Assembly: GCA_030765065.1 (NCBI GenBank)
Contig: CM060990.1
Span: forward strand, 670,374,118-670,438,117
DNA: 64,000 bases
Source of the DNA: Deroplatys truncata
Taxonomy: Eukaryota > Arthropoda > Insecta > Mantodea > Mantidae
Direction of reading: 5' to 3'
Shown piece after piece: positions 10,761 through 22,213 of the stretch. Position 1 is the first letter of the stretch, and each line of letters starts with the position of its first letter. Under the pieces are notes generated by a model. The model searched no databases and was not told the DNA's origin. It worked only from the letters and a program-made list of their open reading frames with translations. A program made the position numbers and the translations under genes.

Positions 10761-12039
10761 CGAGGGGCACTATTTATATTTTGAGTCTAATAATTAAAAC
10801 GAAGTAATTTCTGATTGAAAACTGCTTTATTGTTTTTCAAAATATTCTCCTTTATGATCAATACACTTTTGCATTCGTTTGAACCATTTGTCAAAACATT
10901 TATTCCAGTCTTCTTGAGACACCTCCAAAACATGGTTTTTGAAGGCATCAACGGCTTCTGCCAACGAAAATCGTTCTCCACACAATTTATTCTTGATGTT
11001 CGGGAACAAAAAGAAGTCATTGGGTGCCAAATCAGGACTGTATGGCGGATGACCCATCAATTCGATTTTTTTGAGCCTTCAAATACTCTGTTGTTAGATA
11101 AGATGTGTGAGCGCTCGCATTGTCTTGATGAAGAACGATCCTACGGCTCTTGTTGGTTTTCATTACTTCACCGAAGACTTCCGGCAAACAAATGGTTGTG
11201 TACCATTCGGCATTGACCGTTTTACGTTCCTCTAAAGGCACTATTGCCACATGGCCAGTTTTGCTGAAAAAGCAGGCGACCATTTGCTTCGAGTGCGAAC
11301 AACTTTTGTTGGATTTACTTCATCTTGAAACACCCATACAGTCGATTACTGTTTACGTTCCGGCTCATACGCATAGATGCATAATTCGTCACCTGTTACA
11401 ATCTTATATACGTCTTTTGAGGCACCGCCATTATATTTCTTGAGCATTTTTGTGCACCAATCGACACGGGCATCTTTTTGAGATTGCGTCAAATTATGTG
11501 GGATCCAACGAGAGCAAATCTTTTACACGGCTAAATAATCGTGCAATATTTTATATATGCTGATGGAACTAATGCCTAGTGTTGCCTCAATCTCGCAATA
11601 TGTTGCATGACGATCTTTCATTATTAGTTTTTGCACAGCATGAATGTTTTCTGGCACAATAACTGATTTTGGACGACCTTCACAAACTTCATGATTGAGC
11701 GAACGGCGGCCACGATTAAATTCGTTATACCAGCGTTTCACAATGGTAAAGGATGGAGCTTCATCACCAAATGTGGAAGTTAGTTGATCGATGCTCTCTT
11801 GTCTTGATAATCCACGTCGAAAGTCGTAAGAATCATTGCATGAACATTTTCACGAGTTATTTCCATGTTTTTGTTGACACACAATTTTCAAGTTAATGTA
11901 AACAAAACAAATGACGCTCTATTGACAAAATGTTTGTAGCAGATTATGGTCAAAGATGTCAAACTTTCCATTGGAAACGTCAGATGGCACCTACAACATT
12001 CAGAGTTGCTTAGGCTCAAAATATAAATAGTGTCCCTCG
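10761..12039 (-). mobile_element. Full-length mariner element with TIRs and TA duplications
   Basis: The 1279-bp element is flanked by TA at 10759-10760 and 12040-12041. Its terminal inverted repeats begin CGAGGGGCACTATTTATAT on the left and, read inward from the right, CGAGGGACACTATTTATAT. They match for about 25 bases with one mismatch. Size, TA target and encoded protein are all those of a mariner (Tc1/mariner superfamily, DD34D). It is the most complete DNA transposon in the window, but its transposase is disrupted. A second, more decayed copy of the same lineage lies at 36137-37255. Confidence 0.92.
10827..11866 (-). pseudogene. Mariner transposase, frameshifted
   Basis: The coding region spans about 1040 nt, equal to the usual length of about 345 residues. 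It starts at the ATG at 11864-11866 (MEITRENVHAMI) and ends with FEKQ and a stop near 10827. The N-terminal helix-turn-helix region (KRWYNEFNRGRRSL) is readable at 11523-11741. The first catalytic Asp sits in IVTGDEL near 11385, where the usual SW is altered. The second is in LHQDNASAHTS, and the third in HPPYSPDLAPNDFF. Damage includes a frameshift just after the start, an in-frame TAA after PERKQ, and one extra T in a seven-T run (11067-11073) that shifts the frame between the second and third Asp. It cannot make an active transposase. Confidence 0.9.
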
Positions 12040-12041
12040 TA

Positions 12042-12570
12042 AACACTGTGCGAGTGTCTATAAACTCGTAGTTTCGTACATGAGGATTCTGTGCCCTAAT
12101 AGCATATTATGCAACAAGCCTATAATGGTAGTAATAAGCTCGTTTCATAATTTTTATACGAGCGTCTTAATTACCATTATAGTGAAGCTGTATACGACTG
12201 TTTTTGGTCCATCACACTATTTCAAAATGTTGAGCTTTTATAAAAAGATTTTACCTTCATAATTGTATGTAATTAAACACTGATCGGATGGCAGCATGAT
12301 GGCAAGACCTTGAGCCTGTTTGCGAGATGGCAATACTGTTGAATTCCGGCCCTATTTATTGATTTCTTGCAGATAACGTATATTGAACGATATTGAAACA
12401 AACGAAATTAACGCAGTTTACTAGAGTATTAACATTACAATCACATAATTTATTTCATTGTTTATCTGAGGAATGGATCCCAATGAACCGCTGCTTTGAA
12501 GGTGTTCAAAGATATGGGCTGCGCGCGCCGCCGTGTAAGATGATAATGATTCGCTGAAGTGTGTAAAAAG
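12042..12570. other. Unannotated stretch
   Basis: No gene or repeat recognised. Confidence 0.4.
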
Positions 12571-12816
12571 TTGAGTTTTATTTATTGACGCTCTTTAACT
12601 GCTATGGCTCTTAACATCCCATTTTGCTCAGAGGCCTCTTTATCAGTCTTGAGGTTCTTTTACGTGCCGTAAATCTACGACACGGGACCACCGGCTTTAC
12701 TTCCCTTCCGAAGGAAGCCGTGCTAGGTATGTTTACTGCCGAAAAATTCTTCGCCGCTCCCCGCTGGGTTTGAACCCGTGACCTCGGGAACTGGATGTAC
12801 CCCTAGACTACGGATG
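12571..12816 (-). mobile_element. SINE D, copy 1
   Basis: SINE D is a roughly 270-bp tRNA-derived element found eight times here. On its sense (minus) strand the tRNA-like head lies near 12816, with the B box readable as GGGTTTGAACCCG on the plus strand. The body includes GACACGGGACCACCGGCTTT and CTTCCCTTCCGAAGGAAGCC (plus strand). The tail is TTTTATTTA at 12577. This copy lacks about 25 bp of the usual body (the CTATATTGGGCG segment), and its A-box side is decayed. Confidence 0.8.
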
Positions 12817-13765
12817 ACTATGTTATTATAGTGTGGCAGACCAAAAAGTAGAATAACGTCTTTATTGGTATGATAACAGCACCAAAACACTGTAACATTG
12901 AAACACGTAGTTTCGCAATGGCATCGATCTCTATTCAGCAGACTTCGCATCAACCGATCAGCCGACATATGGAGAAGAGGAAAAGTTAACGTGAACAGAA
13001 CCGTTTAGAAACAGCGCAGTGTAGGAAAGCAATTCCCCGTAATACGGCCACTCGTCTAAACGAAGGCTCTGCATATACTAGAAGAAAACAGTGCAACATT
13101 CCTAAATTTGGTTGGAGCCTACAATAATATTGGTTTAGTCGGTTCAAACATTGAGATAACTCATACTGGAAATGTTCACAAAGCGGAATCCTCTCCTGAG
13201 TGTAATTTGTTAAAAGGGGGATTATTTATGACCTTGACATCGGGATTATTTATTAGAAAACTACTTAAGTAAATAAATCCTGTGTATGCTGATTTGGATA
13301 AACTAGAATACGCGCTTGTAGAAGTATTCTTCTTTATATGATGTTTAATTAAATGGAAACTACTAACTACACTCTCGAAATGGAATTGACCATGATAATA
13401 TACAATTGTGTTTATTTTCCTTTATTTTTGTTTTCATATTAAGGCTCTGAAGCAGAAAATTACGTTCATTCATGCCTAAATTTTTCCATGAAAGATAGTC
13501 TTGAATAAAATGTCTATGGCAAAATAGTTCCCTGCAGAAACACACCTGTTGATTAACATGGTTATCAGCAGCCTGTCCCTATTAAGTAGGTTTTCATCTT
13601 GTGCAGAAGTACAGGAGCCCAGAGATACAAAGACGCAGTAGGAAACTTTGGAAGCCAATTTAAACGATTCTCCATTTGAAGGATGTTAATTTGAGTCGCT
13701 AATTTACCACTACGTCCGTGCTTCGTAAACGCGTAACCAGTCCAGAATACTCCTTCTGATTGAGC
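12817..13765. other. Unannotated stretch
   Basis: No gene or recurring repeat. Short frames here are unconvincing. Confidence 0.4.
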
Positions 13766-13769
13766 ATGT

Positions 13770-14056
13770 TTACCACTACTAACACCGGGTCCCTGGTCTG
13801 GGCTACGCCAAGGCCAGTACCTACTCTCCACTCTGCCTGTATACTCTCTTGTATACAGGTGTCTTTTAGTAATCACCCACTAACCTTCGGTTTGCTTTGG
13901 CGGTACCGGACACCACCTTACCCTCGATTCCCTTCCATCACTGTAGCGTAGCTAGTGCATGGTAGGGGAGGCGATGTAGATCCCTTTCTGATGATCGTCA
14001 CCTGGTGTGGCGGAGGCGGGGCCACATCATAAAAAAAAAAAAAAAAAAAAAAAAAA
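13770..14056 (+). mobile_element. 3' end of a polyadenylated retroposon
   Basis: A GC-richer segment ends in 26 uninterrupted A residues (14031-14056), preceded by GGCGGAGGCGGGGCCACATC. It contains a perfect 9-bp hairpin, CCTGTATAC-TCTCTT-GTATACAGG (13836-13859). A uniform poly-A tail this long suggests a fairly recent insertion of a LINE 3' end or SINE. I could not define the 5' boundary or a target duplication, and I do not recognise the family. Confidence 0.5.
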
Positions 14057-14790
14057 CTTCACCCTTCTCCGTAGCAACCCTAACCTTAACCGCAAAACAA
14101 ACCAACAATTCAACACCGAAACCACTACCAAGCAAGAATTCCAGGGTTTACGCGACTCGTTACAGGGCCCCACGCTGAAGTCCTGAATCTGATTGTCAAA
14201 CTGGTGGCTCTGGAGGACCGCATTCAGGACATCCTGACATCAATATCTATACAACAATTTTACCCTGTCACCGAGGCTATCCAGCCGTAACTGGACATGG
14301 ACTACAAGCTGTACTAAAGTACTGAACACACTGCAAAAAAGTCGGGGACTGCGTGGAGCATTAGTGCCGCACCGGCTCCTCTTTGGAAACCTCCGAAAAT
14401 CACGGTATCATATGCCCAAGATCTCTTGGCTAAATTGTCTTCACAAAATTTAGGACGTCTTCCGACTGATTGTAATTGGATGAATTCTTCATCAAAACTT
14501 GGAACGTCCCGAGTTACAGTCGAGTGTGTCAGTCATTGCTCTGTCCCTAGAAAGCAACATCATCCGCTCCCGTCCAATGGACGGCAGCATTTCTCCTCTC
14601 ATCGAGGACGCGTGTGCTATGCAGGACCGCACAAATTCCAATCCTCGAAATGCTTTTATTCCGATGCTTTTCTGACCCGGCCTACTTCACTTTCTTTCTC
14701 CTGATGAGATAAGCCAACCTTTAAATTCCCACTTCCCACTCTCACTATCCTGGCCCTAAAAAAAGGGAAGAAAAGGAAAAAAGAAAAAGT
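14057..14790 (+). pseudogene. Coding-like relic, possibly retroelement ORF1/gag
   Basis: This stretch has coding-like composition just after the poly-A tail. Around 14130-14260 it reads TKQEFQGLRDSLQGPTLKS then, after a stop, VKLVALEDRIQDILTSI, a coiled-coil-like pattern. A further frame at 14426-14704 (92 codons) is open but unmatched. The A-rich run at about 14758-14790 may be another tail. The assignment to a retroelement is an inference from context. Confidence 0.3.
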
Positions 14791-15405
14791 TTACGCCACC
14801 GAAAATTAAGTTAAATGTCGAATTCTAATACAGCGAATATTTTGCAAAAATTTGAAAACTATTGTTCAATAGAAAACACTGTCAAAATGTTTAATATTCA
14901 ACTTCATAAGGTGTGATTGTTGTTGGTATTATGCTTTTATTAAAACATGGGCAACACCGTCTTTTGGAATAGCAAAGGTGGTTTGTTTTCTCACTGTCGT
15001 TCCTCAATTACTTGTTACTTAAGCAATACAGAAGAAGTGTTGAAATTAGCTATCGTCGTGGAAACCTAAAAGGGTTAATATATGCCTACAGTAGGGTACA
15101 TAATTTACGGTGATTCTATAGTTCGTTCCCAAGTTCACACAAACTGGGCGAATGTGTTATTATTTGACTTCTGGCAGTTGTTATGGGACGGAAGTTTGCC
15201 GCGCTTTGAGAGTAAAGTTGTGTTGTATGTTGGTGATTAGTAATTCATTACGTCGAGTATGTCTTAAAAGTGTTGACGTGTTTTGTATGATAAGTATGCA
15301 AAATACTCCTCTGAAAGAAGGTGTTGGAATAAATTTCAGACATTAATTTTCCTAGCAGCATAGCTACCCATCATCTGTGAATATATTAAGGAGTAATTAT
15401 ATAAG
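14791..15405. other. Unannotated stretch
   Basis: Nothing recognised. Confidence 0.4.
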
Positions 15406-15409
15406 GGTC

Positions 15410-16390
15410 ATTTTGAAGTAGGTATTGTCTTTACGTTATTTGCACCACGCTTTGTGTGTCAATTTGAAGTAAGGTTATGTTATGGTGGTGATGTATCGTA
15501 TTTCGACTGTTTGGGAGCCAAACTTTAAGTAGCAGCAACCGCACGTATGGTAAAATGTTTCCCGTAGCCTTCGCCCTAAAAATGTACTTTCTGGTGGCCT
15601 TTGCCCCAAGTTTAAAAATATTAACTTCGTAATTTTGACTGTTTCTTTAAATATTATATATTTATGTTTACCTCGGCTGCGTCAGTATTTATTTTTAGAG
15701 ACATGAATGTCTTAGCAGGGAGTGGTGCGACTGAAAAATGTAGGCTTACACAGATTATAATTTTACTTCACTCCTTTGCTTGACACGATTTAAATAACAC
15801 TTCACTGATATAGTGAGAGAGCTGTGAGATGTTTTTATTAATTACTTGCACTTTTTAATACGTAAACTATTTTCGTCTCACACTGAATACGTATTAAATT
15901 TGTCGAGGACGATCTCGCGTCCCGTTAGGAACACTGTCTACAAGCAACTGGCAACTGAAATTGTAAATTTTGCTCCATTTCAGTTTCTGATTGGCTGATC
16001 CTACTCCAATAGAATACTTTTATTTAACTTAAGCTTTTTTCTGGTTTTTGATTGGCTATTTAATAAACTGTCTCAAAAATTACATTGTTGTTGCTCCAAG
16101 AATAACTAGCATTATTACACTTTCTAATTCATTATTGCCTTAGGTTTACCTCAGTTACCTCATTGTTAGAAACTTTTAACCTATTATTCTCACAGCTCCT
16201 ACATTATTAAATTATGCAATACATCCGCATAGCATTATTACACATTTATACAATAATATAAACATATACTATGACTAATATACACTTTTTATATGTTGTT
16301 ACATACACATATTGCTTTAAGGCGAGCTGTTGTTGAATTTATAATATATAATTAGACTGAAATCATTTAAATGTTAAAAATACTGCCTCA
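15410..16390 (-). repeat. Family A repeat, copy 3
   Basis: The array end (15410-15600) holds units with TTTTGAAGTAGGTATTG, GTCAATTTGAAGTAAGG and AGCCAAACTTTAAGTAGCAG. It then has the usual CCGCACGTATGGTAAAATG and the paired TAGCCTTCGCCC / GGCCTTTGCCCC motifs. The copy ends AATACTGCCTCA at 16390. A segment near 15955, present in copies 1, 2 and 6 (the GCGTCCAGTTATGAG block), is deleted here. Confidence 0.75.
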
Positions 16391-16857
16391 ATTTTTGAAC
16401 TAAAATGAGATGAACAACCATGTATGAATGAAAATCTGATGAAATAAGGGCCAGCTAGGAGCACGAGCAACCAAGGTGTTCATTATATGCTCCTGCTGTA
16501 AGGAATGTTAGCGAAGAATGTATCTTGTGAATATCAGTCGGTATAGTCTGTTAGGCTCCCTGTAGAAAAATCAGTTACGTACTGAATGTGGTTAAGTTTA
16601 TACATATAACTTGCATATTACAAAGTATTCTCTTCTAAATATATATCTACACATATAGTAAAAAGAATGGAAACTTTGCCGGAAATTTTGGCCTTTTTAC
16701 GAATAATTGATACTAGAGTAAATACTGGGCTATCATAATACCACAAATTACAGTAATAAAATGTGTAATTGTTACAAAAAGTGGTATATAACATATAATA
16801 ATTTGTCTTAACTCAGAAGATTCAGTTTTATTATGGTTTTCTAAATATCACACAACA
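16391..16857. other. Unannotated AT-rich stretch
   Basis: Nothing recognised. Confidence 0.4.
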
Positions 16858-16859
16858 TA

Positions 16860-17575
16860 CTGGGGTAAGTCAATAAGTATCCACACATAATTTTCTAAAT
16901 TTATTATAACAACAATAGAAACTTAGAATTACCTCATTTTTTCAGCGTAGTCCCTTGCTTCTTAGTGCACTTGTTCCATTGTTCACAAGTTTCCTTATGC
17001 CCTCATAAAAAAGGTTTTTCCTTTGAGCAGCATACCATATATGCACCGCTTCCTTCACTTTTTCATCTGTGGTGAAACGACGGCCCCTTAAAGCATTTTT
17101 GAGTGGACCAAAAAGATATGATTTGCCAAGTCATCGACAGTCAATCTTCGGTTCTCTAAATTAGGATACGGACTTGCTTATTGTTGGCGTTACTAGTGGA
17201 CATGGATAGGCGTCCTGCCCTTTCCTCGTCCTTCACAATTGTCCGACCATTTTTGAACTTTTCAATCCATTCGTACACTTTTCGCTGGGTAAACATTGCC
17301 TCCATATTGTGCGAAAAGTCCGATGGATTTTCGCCCCTGGTACACCTTCAGACGACGAAAAATGGATAACCACACGCTGTTCTTCGTTTGTGTAAACGGT
17401 GGGCGGCGCAGCCAAGCTTATTATGTAACAATGCAACGCTCAACGGAGTGATAACGGTCAAACATTCCACAAGCGGAGACAAAGAAACAACATGTCTACG
17501 TGCGCGCGCACAAACCCATACAACCAACCTACAAAAAATTAAAAATAGTGTGCTGCTACTATTGACTTATCCTCG
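16860..17575 (-). mobile_element. Mariner deletion derivative, 716 bp, with TA duplications
   Basis: TA at 16858-16859 and 17576-17577 flank the unit. Imperfect inverted ends (left GGGGTAAGTCAATAAGTATCC, right read inward GAGGATAAGTCAATAGTAG) share TAAGTCAATA. It encodes both ends of a mariner transposase joined across a large deletion, so it is a non-autonomous derivative of a lineage different from the 10.7 kb element. Confidence 0.8.
16955..17436 (-). pseudogene. Mariner transposase with catalytic core deleted
   Basis: The N-terminal DNA-binding part is clear (VYTNEEQRVVIHF, GAKIHRTF, then with a shift CLPSEKCTNGLKSSKMV), starting around 17436 with MHCYIISLAAPP. The text then passes through DEERAGR and VDDLANH. 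It jumps at about 17125 directly to the C-terminal part (NALRGRRFTTDEKVKEAV, NLFYEGIRKLV). Roughly 140 residues carrying all three catalytic Asp residues are absent, and there are extra frameshifts. Confidence 0.8.
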
Positions 17576-17577
17576 TA

Positions 17578-18623
17578 CAAGGTACATAGAGAGGAGATAA
17601 AGGTTAGAAAGAACAAGACAAAAGGCTAGTGAAGGGAAAAAGAGGGTGTATGGAAATGTAGGAAGGGTGAGAGAGAGGAAGAAGCAGTAAGAAGGTAAAA
17701 AAGAGACAAAGAAGAATATCTGCATTTAACACAATAACGCGAGGAGAGCTGCGGGTTCTGTTAGTAAATAAATATTAAAGGATACGCCCTCTTACAATAC
17801 TCACTGCAAGTTTAACAGCACAATTTACATTACTGAGATCTAAAATTAATATGCACAGCTTGGTCATTAATACAAAAGTATGAAAATTGAACCTTTAACT
17901 ATACATTCACCTGTAAGCACGAAATAAAAGTTTGTGGCTTAAGAGAAGATGGATAGGGGACAAGAAAAATTCGTTTTAGACTGAATATGATGTTACCTAA
18001 ATATCAAAAGCTTCTGTTAGGGGCAACAGCTAAGTTAGGTTTGGATAAATGCAGAATACAGAAAATATCTGCAATGGCTCTTTAGGGGCAATCAAGATCA
18101 CATTTACATGACTGACAAACAAAGTATGTGAAATTATGGTCTTGCTTTTCATATTGTAATAAAACTGTTATTCATTTTGACGGATCCTTTGCTTTCCAAA
18201 CGTTTTAATTTAAAATATACCAATATCTAACATGTTTGATTTAAGTTTACCTTGTAGGTATTCCGCATTTTAATAATGGTCCTGTTTCAAAACAGTAATA
18301 GTACTAATCATGAATTGTGCCCCCGCTTTTTTAAAATGCTTTAGTTCATAGCTTTTGAGGGGTAGCACTACTGAATTTCCTTACCTCTATATTTTAAAAC
18401 ATGGTTTAATGAACTTTCATTCATATATTCTGTTTCTAAGTATAGGCTATTGTTATCAATTACAATAGCATAGGTAAGAAGAAATAATGTAATTCAAAAT
18501 ATAATTTATATGTTTTATATTTGTTTTTGGAAATTATTTTATTTCTAAACACAAAGTTTGCAAAAACTGTATTACTAATTAAGGCTGAAGGATAGTTTGT
18601 GGTAAAAGAGCATTAAGACATAG
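17578..18623. other. Unannotated AT-rich stretch
   Basis: No gene recognised. 17590-17720 is purine-rich (GA-rich), the rest ordinary. Confidence 0.4.
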
Positions 18624-18625
18624 TA

Positions 18626-19492
18626 CGAGGGCTTATCAATAAAGACTGAGACTGATTTTTTTTCATAGATATTTATTACTCCATTTCAATGTTGTAATGA
18701 TATTTTTCAAAGTAGTCCCCTTCTAACTAAATGCACTTTTTATACGTCTCTGCCAGTCCTCGAACACATGGTGCAGGCCATTCTTTGTCAGGTCTTTGAG
18801 AATCGCCTCAGTTTTCTTTAGCACTGCTTCAGTGCTCTCAAATCGAATGCCCCGGAGCTTTGCCTTTAGTAATGGGAATAAAAAGAAATCACAGGCGGTA
18901 AGACCGGGGCTTTAAGGCGGATGCGGCACACAGGTAATGTTGAATTTAGCCAAAAATTCCTGGACTTGATTTGACGTGAGGCCGCGCGTTGTCGTGATGA
19001 AGTCGCCACCCATTCCGATGATGTTCTGGACGTTTCCTTGTAATGTGATTCCTCAGTGTAGCCAATACTGACGTGTAGTAGCTGCAGTAACAGTAGTGTG
19101 AGGGGGGACTGCATGCTGGTAAATCATTCCATTCCGAAACACCAGGCCCAACTTGCTTAGCACAGAGGACTCGCCCTTCTTTGAAGTCCTTGAACCACCA
19201 AAACACCGTTGCACGAGGTAGTGCATCTTCACCGTATACTTGCTTCAGCTTTTCGAAAGTTTCAAGGCTGTATGATTTAAACGAAAATAAAATTTTATTG
19301 CGCTGTATTGCTCCTCTCGTGTCACCTCCAACAATATACAGCATTACTACCAACCTACCGCTACGGGAGTGCTGTCGCTTAAGGACATTATACATGAAAC
19401 CCTGCTCTTTTCAAGTATTCGTGGTAGAGACATAAAACTATCAAGGAAACTACAGAAAAAAATCAGTCTCAGTCTTTATTGATCAGCTCTCG
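18626..19492 (-). mobile_element. Mariner deletion derivative, 867 bp, with TA duplications
   Basis: Flanking TA lies at 18624-18625 and 19493-19494. The inverted ends share about 28 bases: left CGAGGGCTTATCAATAAAG and right read inward CGAGAGCTGATCAATAAAG, both continuing ACTGAGACTGATTTTTTT. It is about 400 bp shorter than a full mariner. It is a third distinct mariner lineage in the window. Confidence 0.9.
18700..19395 (-). pseudogene. Mariner transposase with central deletion
   Basis: The N-terminal helix-turn-helix region is readable (LETFEKLKQVYGEDALPRAT, FKDFKEG) at 19180-19330. The frame then crosses a deletion that removes the first catalytic Asp motif and resumes at the second (HHDNARPHVKSS, near 18985). 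A frameshift follows. The third Asp region reads FNITCVPHPP, a stop, then SPGLTACDFFLFP. The C-terminus (LRGIRFESTEAV) ends near 18700. The spacing from second to third Asp is about 34 residues, as in DD34D mariners. Confidence 0.85.
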
Positions 19493-19494
19493 TA

Positions 19495-20411
19495 TATTAA
19501 GAAATGGTAATGCTCAAAAGGTTTTTTATTGAAAATCATAAAAGTTTAGGTGGTTAAATCGTAGGTATTATTTTTAAATGATTTAAAAGGATCATATCTA
19601 TATACATTAATACGCAATTACGTTGTTTATGTAATAAAGAAAACATGTTCCACAAATCATTATACCCCATGCAGTAGTTTAGGACGAAAAGTAATTCTAT
19701 TACAAAAATATGTTAAAAGGCTGTAATACTCTAAACTGTGTTTAAATTTTCAGTACTTCTAATGATGATCTTAATAATGGTGCAACGACTTCTGGTTAAG
19801 TTACTGATTAGGCTTCTTTCCAATCTCTTCACTAAAATCTTGGTCTTTCCACCTCGCTAATGAACTAACCGTGGCAATTTGATTTCTTTTTCTTCTTTGG
19901 AAATGTTTATCTTTTGTTATTTCTAATATTGACCTTCCGGTTATAATCTATAACCCTACTAAAAACATTTAGCCTATAAAAAGAATACGCAAGTATGCAA
20001 TTTCATATGTGTAATTTTATTCTGTATGAAAAATATCTATTCTATACGCAAAAAATAACTAAAACTAAATCTTTTATAGCCAAATATTTCTTGTAAGCTT
20101 TAAAAAATATTTTTATGCAGATTAACAATAGAAAAACTCAATTTTTAAAGTCCTTAAATACACACTTCTATCTAAATAGTGGTTGTCATTTTGTACTAAA
20201 AGGTAAATGTATCTTACAGTAGTATCAAGTATGGTTATTGGAATAATATATTACCTAGAAACCTTCAACGTTCCAAAATTGGGAATTAAAATCTCATAGG
20301 TACTGCTTGTAATGAAACATTTTCAGAGACCCTAAGGATTTCGCGAAGTATTTGTACTCCCTGCACTGTTTTTACCCACAGCGGTAATCCTTAAGATCTT
20401 GATTGTGGTTT
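19495..20411. other. Unannotated AT-rich stretch
   Basis: No gene or recurring repeat seen. Confidence 0.4.
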
Positions 20412-20892
20412 AGCACACAGGGTTAATTTTAGCAAGTGCCCCGAACATTTCGGAGATCGCTAACCGGCAGCAAAACCTGTTTTAGCCCAGATGCTTTTCG
20501 AGCGTGACAGACTGGGCGTTTGCGCCGACATGAAAGAAGATATATTGTGAAAATTACTGCATTTTCCGCTTGCAGATAGTGCTGAAAATATTGCAACTTT
20601 TATCTGTGGGGAAAGTTAAAAGAGGAGGAATTTAAACAAATCATTCACCATGAAATTTCGTTAATTTCTAAAGACGAACTTCGCCGAGACAATGGGAATT
20701 TTATACTATTGCGTACAAGCCGAGAAACATTTTCAGCAGTTTTTATAAAGTATCGCACATATAACGATGTGCTTTCTTTCATGTTGACCAAACGGGTTAC
20801 GCTCGGCAATCAGCTGGGCTATAGCCGGCTCGGCTGCCGGTTAACGGTCTCTTAGACGTTCGGTGCGCTTGCCAAAATTAACCTTATGTGCT
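20412..20892. mobile_element. Foldback/MITE-like element with ~130-bp inverted arms
   Basis: The left arm (20412-20540) and right arm (about 20765-20892) are inverted copies. Outer ends read AGCACACAGGGTTAATTTT and, inward from the right, AGCACATAAGGTTAATTTT. Further matches include CCGAAC, TTAACCGGCAGC against CTAACCGGCAGC, TAGCCCAG, CGAGCGT and ACATGAAAGAA. The arms are GC-rich relative to the roughly 230-bp AT-rich centre. There is no open frame, and I could not fix a target duplication. Confidence 0.7.
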
Positions 20893-22211
20893 GCTAGGTG
20901 GTGTTATAAAAGTTACTTATTTCTGAACTCGGTAAGGAAGCCATTATTAGCATTCCTGGTCTAATCCACCGATGGCGAACAAGGATACCGATTATATGTC
21001 AGTTTACAAATAATTTTGTTATTCGATTTTTAAAAACTTGAAATAGTCTTCTTGTACATAACGAAATATGTAACGAAAGTTTATTTGGATAAGCAAGAAG
21101 TAGGTAGAATAAGCTTTTGTAAAAATCGTTATAGAAGAGTGATTAGATAGTCATGTGAATGTAGCACATAAGATTTTTTTAATATTCACGAGGTACTCTC
21201 TAGCTTTTCATAATTTATGCATTGTGAAAATTGTATGTTATAAATTTAAGTGGTTTAGTGCTTACTACTTTCTGATATGTTGGAGCATTTATCAGAAAGG
21301 ATGCATCTTTCCAGAAATTGCAATTAAATACAAAATCCGCGTAAGAGAAAGCTGCAGTGCATTATTTAAATTTTGAACTAATTTTAAATACCGCTCTACT
21401 TTAAAACACATCACGGCGAGTGGAAAATCAACATGCTGAAGTACAAAAATCAAAAGTGTAAAAATAAGAATTAAATTCACTATTCGAATTCTGCTGAGAA
21501 ATTAACTACTACAATCATGGAAAATCCATGTAAAATAGTTCACTATTACGAGCAAAAATTAATAGAGAGTAAGCGGGATGCCACAAAAAATATTATAGGG
21601 GAGGTGTTACCCGCCCAGCTGTGATTTCGAATTCCCAGCGTCGAGTTATTCAAAGGCATCAGAGATTCGTAATGAATGTTATATCATCGTTGGAGTACCA
21701 CTTAACTAATAGCTGCAGTTATTGCAATACACTAATATATTTTCGTAATATGATAGCTGATGTTGCTAACTAGTTCCCGAAATGGATAAGCCGGATTTCT
21801 TTCTAAATTGGTTTATAGGTAGATGTTTGATCGATAAAAACATACTAAAGATACTTCCCGTCGCGAGATATTGTGTTCAGAAATTTAATTCACATATGCC
21901 GCTCTGGCACACATCTCGACTCTTGCTATGGACTATATCCGACGCTCTACTATCACACTAACACGGTAGATATTTTTGTAACCTTTACGCATGTAAGTTA
22001 TACAGTTGGACAATCTTATCACTGAACTTATCGGTGATAACGTGGATTTAAAACAAAGTTGTCTGGACACAGCAGCCTGAAACAGTACAAACACTTTACG
22101 ACCGCTGCATTTTCTCATTCATCTTTATCATACAAATGGAGCATCGTTCCGACGACATTTCGAAAACTCCGCCCCTGTTTTTCAGTAATTTATCCATACC
22201 TTTGCCATTAA
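20893..22211. other. Unannotated stretch
   Basis: No gene recognised. Short frames at 21155-21480 and 21933-22118 show no family features. Confidence 0.4.
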
Positions 22212-22213
22212 TA

